Below, in pieces: positions 57,867-64,000 of a DNA stretch of 64,000 bases (its first letter is position 1; every line of letters begins with the position of its first letter). Source of the stretch: Lachnospiraceae bacterium (GTDB taxonomy: Bacteria > Bacillota > Clostridia > Lachnospirales > Lachnospiraceae); assembly GCA_028724245.1 (NCBI GenBank), contig JAQYDI010000126.1, forward strand, positions 1 through 64,000. The letters are read 5' to 3'. The position numbers and the translations under genes are program-made. The notes under the pieces were generated by a model. The model did not search any database, was not told the origin of the DNA, and worked only from the letters and a program-made list of their open reading frames with translations.

Positions 57867-58742
57867 ATGAATATCAACAAATACGCTCTTTTTGTAGATG
57901 TGGCCGACACAAAGAACTTTACCAGAAGCGGAGAACGCATGGGATATACCCAGCCGGGAGTCAGTCATATATTAAAGGTTATGGAAACAGAACTTGGCTT
58001 TTCCCTGTTTCAGCGGACAAAACAGGGAGTGGTACTCACCCCCAATGCAGAAATCATTCTGCCGCTGGTACGCAACCTTCTTGCAGTGAATGAGCAGCTG
58101 GAGCAGACGATCAGTTCCATCAACGGTCTGAAAACCGGTCACCTGACCATTGCTTCTTTTGCAAGTATTGCCAGAAACTGGCTGCCGGCCATCATCTATA
58201 CCTTTCAGCAGGAATATCCGGGCATCGAAATCGAACTGCTGGAAGGCGGTACAGACGATATCGTGGACTGGGTGAAAAACAATCAGGCCGATTTCGGCCT
58301 GCTGAGCCATAAAAATGCCCACTCCCTGAAATGGATCCCGCTCTATGAAGACCCTCTGGTAGCCATTATTCCAAAGGATTATGAAACACCGGAAAACGGC
58401 GTATTTCCCATTGAAAAGCTGTCGGATTACCCCTTTATCATATCGGCTGCAGGTGTTGACTATGATATCCATCAATATCTGAAAGAAATGGGAATTACAC
58501 CTGATATCCGTTTTTCTTCCAAAGGTGATCTGGCCATCGTCTCCATGGTTGCCAACCATCTGGGGATCAGCATCCTTCCCAAGCTGATCATCGAAAGCTG
58601 CAAAAATGATATTCAGGCGCTTCCTCTGGAGCCTTTTGCCTCCCGGGAACTGGGCATCGGCATCCATTCCTCCAGCAGTCTTTCACCGGCAGCCGGATAT
58701 TTTATTGAAACCATCCAGAAAGTACTGCCGGACCTGATCTGA
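57867..58742 (+). CDS. LysR family transcriptional regulator
   Basis: NINKYALFVDVADTKNFTRSGERMGYTQPGVSHILKVMETELGFSLFQRTKQGVVLTPNAE. Confidence 0.95.
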   Translation: MNINKYALFVDVADTKNFTRSGERMGYTQPGVSHILKVMETELGFSLFQRTKQGVVLTPNAEIILPLVRNLLAVNEQLEQTISSINGLKTGHLTIASFASIARNWLPAIIYTFQQEYPGIEIELLEGGTDDIVDWVKNNQADFGLLSHKNAHSLKWIPLYEDPLVAIIPKDYETPENGVFPIEKLSDYPFIISAAGVDYDIHQYLKEMGITPDIRFSSKGDLAIVSMVANHLGISILPKLIIESCKNDIQALPLEPFASRELGIGIHSSSSLSPAAGYFIETIQKVLPDLI

Positions 58743-58886
58743 ACTTCCCGTTCATCATTGTTCTGCTCATCATATATCATGAAACATAGGTTTTCAAGAA
58801 CATGAAACGAAAAGAAATCCGCTGGTATCATATCATATATGGAAGCTCCTCATCAGGATCCGGCCATTATATAAGGAGAATATTCT

Positions 58887-60431
58887 ATGAAATATACATT
58901 ATTACTGAAGCAGCATATCGGAGCCCCCTGCAGTCCGGTGCTTCCTGTGGGTTCCCGGGTTTGTAAAGGAACCCTGCTGGCTGTTCCCACAGGACTCGGC
59001 GCACCCCTCCACTCCTCTGTGGACGGCATTCTGACAGAAATTACAGACACCGCACTTATTATAGAAGCTTCGGAGTCCCAGTCCGATACATTTCTTTCTC
59101 TGGAACCCGGTTCCGATGAAGAACTGCTGAAGGCCTCCGGACTCGTCGGCATGGGAGGAGCAGGATTTCCCACTTCTGTAAAATGCCATATTGATCTGAA
59201 GGGCGGTTTTATTCTGGTCAATGCAGCCGAATGTGAACCGCTGCTGGAGCACAACATCCATCAGCTGGAACAAAATGCCGAAAAAACCATGGACGGCCTG
59301 AAACGGATCATGAAGCTGTGCAATGCCCGCAAAGGTATTTTTGCCATCAAGGAAAAACACGCAGGAGCAGTCGGCATTTTAAAAAAGCTCTGTGAAAACG
59401 AGCCCGACATTTCCTTCCATCTTCTGCCGGACCTGTACCCCATGGGAGAAGAACGGGCCGTGGTCCGTGAAGTTCTGGGCCCCCTGTTAAAACCCACAGA
59501 ACTTCCTTCTGCAGCAGACGCCGTGGTCATCAACGTGGAAACGGTGCTCCGTGCAGCTGAAGCAATGATCGACCGCCGTCCCTATATTTCAAAAAATGTT
59601 TCCGTGGCAGGGAAACTGAAAGGCGGCACGCATACCCGCGTATTCTTTGATGTGCCTTTGGGAACAACCGTCGGACATCTGATCGAACAGGCCGGCGGCA
59701 TAGACGGCGAATACGGCGAAATCATTATGGGCGGTCCCTTTACAGGCCATGCGGTTTCCCTCGATACCCCCATTACAAAAACTACCGGCGGTATCATCGT
59801 TACAGCCCCCTTTGAGAATCTGAATCACGCAAAAACAGGCCTTCTTCTCTGTGCATGCGGCGGAAATCAGGCCCGTATGGAAGACATTGCAGCAAAAATG
59901 AACGGTGATGTGGTACTCATCCAGAAATGCAAACAGGCAGCCGATATAAAAGGTACCCTGAAATGCGAAAACCCCGGCAACTGTCCCGGACAGGCCCAGA
60001 AATGCCTGAACTTCAAAAAAGCAGGCTGTACCGATATTATTATCGGAAACTGCAGCGACTGCACCAACACCGTCATGGGCTCCGCGCCCAAACTGGGACT
60101 CAGGGTACATCACCAGACCGACCATGTATTCGACACGGTTTCCAAAGAAAGAATGCGTTATCTGACCACCTCAAAAACCTGCGGTACAACACAGGATGAG
60201 CAGGAAAAAGCTGGTATGAAGGATATGCCGAAACCAGTCAAAATGCATAAAACAAATGATATACAGAATCAGGCTGAAGCGCAAAATTCAGCTGATATGC
60301 CAAAAACGGCTGATACACAAAAGACGGCTGAAGTACAGGATCCGGCTAATATCACGATAGAAAATAATGTACTGCGGATCGATATTGAGGAAGGCCGTGA
60401 TATCCATATTGAATTTCCGGTATTCTTCTGA
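58887..60431 (+). CDS. prdC: Proline reductase-associated electron transfer protein PrdC (RnfC-like), Cys at the usual Sec position
   Basis: RnfC-like GLVGMGGAGFPTSVKCHI; GLLLCACGGNQARMEDIA; KCENPGNCPGQAQKCL; GNCSDCTNTVMGSAPKLGL. Confidence 0.9.
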   Translation: MKYTLLLKQHIGAPCSPVLPVGSRVCKGTLLAVPTGLGAPLHSSVDGILTEITDTALIIEASESQSDTFLSLEPGSDEELLKASGLVGMGGAGFPTSVKCHIDLKGGFILVNAAECEPLLEHNIHQLEQNAEKTMDGLKRIMKLCNARKGIFAIKEKHAGAVGILKKLCENEPDISFHLLPDLYPMGEERAVVREVLGPLLKPTELPSAADAVVINVETVLRAAEAMIDRRPYISKNVSVAGKLKGGTHTRVFFDVPLGTTVGHLIEQAGGIDGEYGEIIMGGPFTGHAVSLDTPITKTTGGIIVTAPFENLNHAKTGLLLCACGGNQARMEDIAAKMNGDVVLIQKCKQAADIKGTLKCENPGNCPGQAQKCLNFKKAGCTDIIIGNCSDCTNTVMGSAPKLGLRVHHQTDHVFDTVSKERMRYLTTSKTCGTTQDEQEKAGMKDMPKPVKMHKTNDIQNQAEAQNSADMPKTADTQKTAEVQDPANITIENNVLRIDIEEGRDIHIEFPVFF

Positions 60432-60567
60432 ATCCGGTTTTATATCGAATCAGTTTTTTCAGGCTGTTTTACAGTCTATTTCTATAAAACTTATTTACAG
60501 CTGTTTTCCGGGCTGTTCCCAATAGATGGTCTGAACCGGAAACGCTGCTGCAGATTGGAGATATGTT

Positions 60568-62589
60568 ATGTCAATCAGTGAACAAACCGCAAAAGAACAT
60601 GCAAATGACCCGGCAGTTCTCTGCTGCCGTGCCGAAAAAGGTATTACATTAACCTCACATAATCTGGAGGATCCTGCTATTTTCGAGGATCTTGTGGATT
60701 CCGGACTACTGAATCTGGACGGCTGCCTGAAAATCAGCCAGGTTCTGGGTGCCGTACTGACCAAAACCTGTGATTCCCTGACCCCCCTGACAGCTGATGT
60801 GATTGATCACATCGTGGATTTTTCAGAGGAAGAAGAAAACAAAGAAGAAGGAAATCAGAAAGAAAGCAATCAAGAAAATCAAAAAGCAGCACCTGATCAG
60901 AAAAAAAATCCGGCAGCAAAAGAAACAGCGAAAGCAGAGAAAGCTCCAGATTCAGCTGCCCAGCCGGTACCTCCCGCTTTCATGAAAGCCCCCGTCCCGT
61001 TTCCCGCAGGTACCCTGAAAATATCCATCGGAGAAGGAAAAAATATCCATATCGAACTTCCCATGGGTATGGTTCCCCCAGGTGCCGCAGGGATGGAATC
61101 CGGTCTGATGCCTGCTGAAAGAAACGCAAACAGCGAAACGACTTCCCGTGAAGGCGTGTCTGCTGAATCTGTTCCTGCTGATTCCTCTCCTGCTGATTCT
61201 GTTTCAGCCGCTCCCGATCCGGAGCCGAAGCTTATACGTTCTCTGACCCGCCACCATTACAAAATCACAGAAGTGCGGCGCGGACCAAAGACGAAAATTG
61301 AAGGAACCGTTCTTTATATCCGTGAAGGAATCGAACAGGAAGCCATTGACAGTCAGGAACTGGTTCATGATCTTAAGATCGACATTATCACACCCGATGC
61401 ATACCATACTTATTCTGAAACGATCATGGATGTGCAGCCCATTGCGGTAAAAGACGGTGAATCCGAACTGGGATCCGGTATCACACGTGTACTGGATGGC
61501 GTGATCATGATGGTAACCGGAACCGATGACAACGGTGTACAGATCGGCGAATTTGGTTCCTCTGAAGGCATGCTGGATGAAAATATCATGTGGAATCGTC
61601 CCGGCGCTCCCGATAAAGGAGAAATTTTCATCAAAACTCAGGTTACTATTAAAGCCGGAACCAACATGGAGCGTCCCGGTCCTCTGGCCGCTCACTCCGC
61701 TACCGATGTCATTACCCATGAAATCCGTCAGGCTTTAAAGGAACTGGACGACGAATCACTGATCGTTGATAAGGAAACCTTCCATCAGTACCGCCGGCCC
61801 GGAAAGAAAAAAGTTGTCATTGTCAAAGAAATTATGGGGCAGGGAGCCATGCACGATAATCTGCTTCTTCCTCAGGAGCCGGTGGGAGTGCTCGGTGCCA
61901 GACCCAATGTGGATCTTGGCAATGTACCGGTTATGGTATCACCGCTGGAAGTGCTGGACGGATGTATCCACGCACTGACCTGTATCGGCCCCGCATCAAA
62001 GGAAATGTCCCGTCATTACTGGAGAGAGCCGCTCGTACTGGAAACCCTTTTCGATCCGGAACTTGATCTGTGCGGTGTCCTGCTGGTAGGCAGCCCCCAG
62101 ATCAACGCTGAGAAATTTTATGTATCCAAACGTGTAGGTATGACCTGTGAGGCACTGGATGTGGATGGCGCTTTTGTTACCACAGAAGGCTTCGGCAACA
62201 ATCATATTGATTTTGCCAGCCACATTGAACAGATCGGCATGCGCGGCATCGCCGTAGTAGGTATGTCTTTCTGTGCCAATCAGGGAGCGCTTGTAGTTGG
62301 CAACAAATACATGACCCACATGGTTGACAACAATAAATCAGAAGCAGGCATTGAAAATGAAGTCCTTGCCAACAATACCCTCTGCCCTGAAGATGCAATC
62401 CGTGCAATCTATATGCTGAAAGCCCAGATGAACGGCACGAAAGTAAAAGCCCCCGAGCGCAAATGGAACCCTCATGTAAAAGAAAACAATATGGATCTGA
62501 TTTCCAACGTTACCGGAAAACCCATTACCCCGGTGCTGAATGAAACCTCTCTTCCCATGAGTCAGAAACGCAGAGAAAAATATTCATAG
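60568..62589 (+). CDS. prdA: D-proline reductase (dithiol) proprotein PrdA
   Basis: MSISEQTAKEHANDPAVLCCRAEKGITLTSHNLEDPAIFEDLVDSGLL; pyruvoyl cleavage region HALTCIGPASKEMSRHYWREPLV (Cys codon 61981-61983); GFGNNHIDFASHIEQIGMRGI. Confidence 0.97.
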   Translation: MSISEQTAKEHANDPAVLCCRAEKGITLTSHNLEDPAIFEDLVDSGLLNLDGCLKISQVLGAVLTKTCDSLTPLTADVIDHIVDFSEEEENKEEGNQKESNQENQKAAPDQKKNPAAKETAKAEKAPDSAAQPVPPAFMKAPVPFPAGTLKISIGEGKNIHIELPMGMVPPGAAGMESGLMPAERNANSETTSREGVSAESVPADSSPADSVSAAPDPEPKLIRSLTRHHYKITEVRRGPKTKIEGTVLYIREGIEQEAIDSQELVHDLKIDIITPDAYHTYSETIMDVQPIAVKDGESELGSGITRVLDGVIMMVTGTDDNGVQIGEFGSSEGMLDENIMWNRPGAPDKGEIFIKTQVTIKAGTNMERPGPLAAHSATDVITHEIRQALKELDDESLIVDKETFHQYRRPGKKKVVIVKEIMGQGAMHDNLLLPQEPVGVLGARPNVDLGNVPVMVSPLEVLDGCIHALTCIGPASKEMSRHYWREPLVLETLFDPELDLCGVLLVGSPQINAEKFYVSKRVGMTCEALDVDGAFVTTEGFGNNHIDFASHIEQIGMRGIAVVGMSFCANQGALVVGNKYMTHMVDNNKSEAGIENEVLANNTLCPEDAIRAIYMLKAQMNGTKVKAPERKWNPHVKENNMDLISNVTGKPITPVLNETSLPMSQKRREKYS

Positions 62590-62608
62590 AAGGAACATAT
62601 TTGTAATT

Positions 62609-62872
62609 ATGAAAAAATCATTACAGTATGGAGATAAGATCATATATATGGAAGGCATCATCGTGGATGTAAGCGATGGTGCCGTTGGAATTGACCTGAA
62701 AGGCCGTCTGGGATATCTGAAAATTCCAAAACGGATGCTGATCTCCGATTATGAGATCAGACCGGGTCAGGAAGTAGGATTCAACATGAGCTTTATTGAG
62801 CAGTTAACTGATGAACCAAATGAAGCTTATGTCAGTAATCAGATAAATCACAGTCCCCGATCGGGGTGCTGA
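62609..62872 (+). CDS. CBO2463/CBO2479-type small protein between prdA and prdB
   Basis: MKKSLQYGDKIIYMEGIIVDVSDGAVGIDLKGRLGYLKIPKRMLISDYEIRPGQEVGFNMSFIEQ; position in prd cluster. Confidence 0.8.
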   Translation: MKKSLQYGDKIIYMEGIIVDVSDGAVGIDLKGRLGYLKIPKRMLISDYEIRPGQEVGFNMSFIEQLTDEPNEAYVSNQINHSPRSGC

Positions 62873-62925
62873 TCATATCCGGCTGCCGCCAATACCTGAT
62901 GCGGCCGGCCGGGAAAGGAGAGAAA

Positions 62926-63654
62926 ATGAGCAGTTTAACAGTCATTGACGGTCTGCAGTCTGAGATTTTTGTGCCGGTTACTCCGCCCCCTGTATGGACC
63001 CCCGTTACCAAACCTCTCAGTGAAATGAAGGTTGCCATTGCAACCGCAGCAGGCGTACACCATAAAAAGGATAAAAGATTCAATCTTTCCGGTGATTTTA
63101 CATTCCGCAGAGTCACCGACGATATGCCTTCTGATGAATTGATGGTTTCCCATGGAGGATATGATAACAGCGATGTCAATAAAGATATCAATTGTATGTT
63201 CCCCATCGATCCTCTTCACCAGCTGGCAAAAGACGGCGTCATCGGCAGCGTTTCCGACATCCACATCGGATTCATGGGCGGCGGCGGAAATCAGGAAAAA
63301 TTCAAAAATGAAACGGGTCCCGAAATCGCCCGCATCTTAAAGGAGCATGAGGTTGACGCTGTCATCCTCACCGCCGGATGAGGGACCTGTCACCGCTCTG
63401 CAGTACTGGTGCAGAGAGCAATTGAGCAGGCTGGTATCCCTACAGTGATCATTGCCGCTCTTCCGCCTGTTGTAAAACAGACCGGAACCCCTCGTGCTGT
63501 AGCTCCGCTGGTACCCATGGGTGCCAATGCAGGCGCTCCCCACGATTTTGAAATGCAGTACAACATCGTAAAATCCGCGCTGGAACAGCTGGAAATACTG
63601 GACTCTCCAGGCAAAGTCGTACCGCTTCCTTTTGAATATAACGCAAAAGTATAA
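62926..63654 (+). CDS. prdB: D-proline reductase PrdB, selenoprotein (UGA at 63379-63381 read as Sec)
   Basis: Two ORFs join in frame through UGA: ...VDAVILTAG-U-GTCHRSAVLVQRAIEQAGIPTV...; 242 aa total. Confidence 0.95.
63382..63420 (+). promoter_or_regulatory. Bacterial SECIS element candidate in prdB
   Basis: CTCTGCA-GTACTGG-TGCAGAG hairpin at 63396-63416, starting 15 nt after UGA. Confidence 0.75.
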
Positions 63655-63807
63655 TTCAAAAAGTAATTCAAAAAATGTGCATCACGTCAGAACTTTTTTC
63701 TGTCGGATGCACATTTGTACTATAAACAAGCAGGAAATCAGCATCAAATTAACGGTTACAGTACATCAATAACAAACAGCAATCCAATATCAACAGGAGG
63801 TCTGATT

Positions 63808-64000
63808 ATGACACAGTTCAATCATACATCTCAAACATCCATGCCGGCTGTCGATTCCTCCCGTACCGAACAAAGAGCATCAACCCCTGAACGCATCATG
63901 CGCCAGCTGATCATACGCAGCTTCCATGTATCAGAATTATGCACCGGTACTTCCTTTTCATTGATAAAAAATCCATCCGCATGGAGCCTTACCATTCCTT
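63808..64000 (+). CDS. prdD: PrdD-like protein, N-terminus only (runs off window end)
   Basis: ATG at 63808; MTQFNHTSQTSMPAVDSSRTEQRASTPERIMRQLIIRSFHVSELCTGTSFSLIKNPSAWSLTIP; position after prdB. Confidence 0.6.
   Translation, partial: MTQFNHTSQTSMPAVDSSRTEQRASTPERIMRQLIIRSFHVSELCTGTSFSLIKNPSAWSLTIP

Noticed and set aside
63379-63381. Stop codon splitting prdB, i.e. pseudogene or frameshift
   Set aside because: UGA at the known Sec position of PrdB with an adjacent SECIS-like hairpin and intact frame on both sides.
1-64000. tRNA/rRNA genes and complete insertion sequences with transposases
   Set aside because: None recognised when scanning both strands; no transposase or integrase ORF in the track.

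Overview
The window looks like a low-to-mid GC Clostridia chromosome, probably Lachnospiraceae-like (taxonomy is inference). Left part, mostly minus strand: housekeeping genes prfA(partial)-prmC-DUF1385-rpmE-rho, ysxC, DUF4364, DJ-1, glycogen phosphorylase, ileS with a T-box leader, plsC, Cu/Zn-SOD-like, lon-clpX-clpP-tig, a c-di-AMP operon (two membrane proteins-cdaA-cdaR-EI-like), ddh, and PadR/DUF2812. Middle: thiSFGHE behind a terminator-embedded leader matching the HMP-PP (thiS-motif) riboswitch architecture, a shortened Uma2 protein, a small orphan CRISPR array, a GH32 enzyme, an OLD-like ATPase/TOPRIM nuclease, a modABC-DUF364 operon, a GntR/ABC module, a URO-D-family protein, an EFR1-type ferredoxin and a uracil permease. 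Right: a proline/amino-acid island with a symporter, class III aminotransferase, XRE-cupin regulator, cytidylate kinase-like protein and amino-acid ABC transporter, followed by a Stickland proline reductase cluster (LysR, prdC, prdA, CBO2463-type protein, prdB with an in-frame UGA/Sec, prdD start). Most unusual observations: (1) a single ORF fusing a proline racemase (PrdF) to a C-terminal TetR-type regulator; (2) an EI/PtsI paralogue that keeps its phospho-His and PEP-binding domains but lacks the HPr-binding domain, encoded with cdaA-cdaR; (3) an orphan 3-repeat CRISPR array; (4) several families of intergenic palindromes/MITE-like repeats, one with compensatory stem changes; (5) a Cys-substituted pentapeptide-like N-terminus on a GH32 protein. 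All calls come from reading the sequence; no database searches were run.
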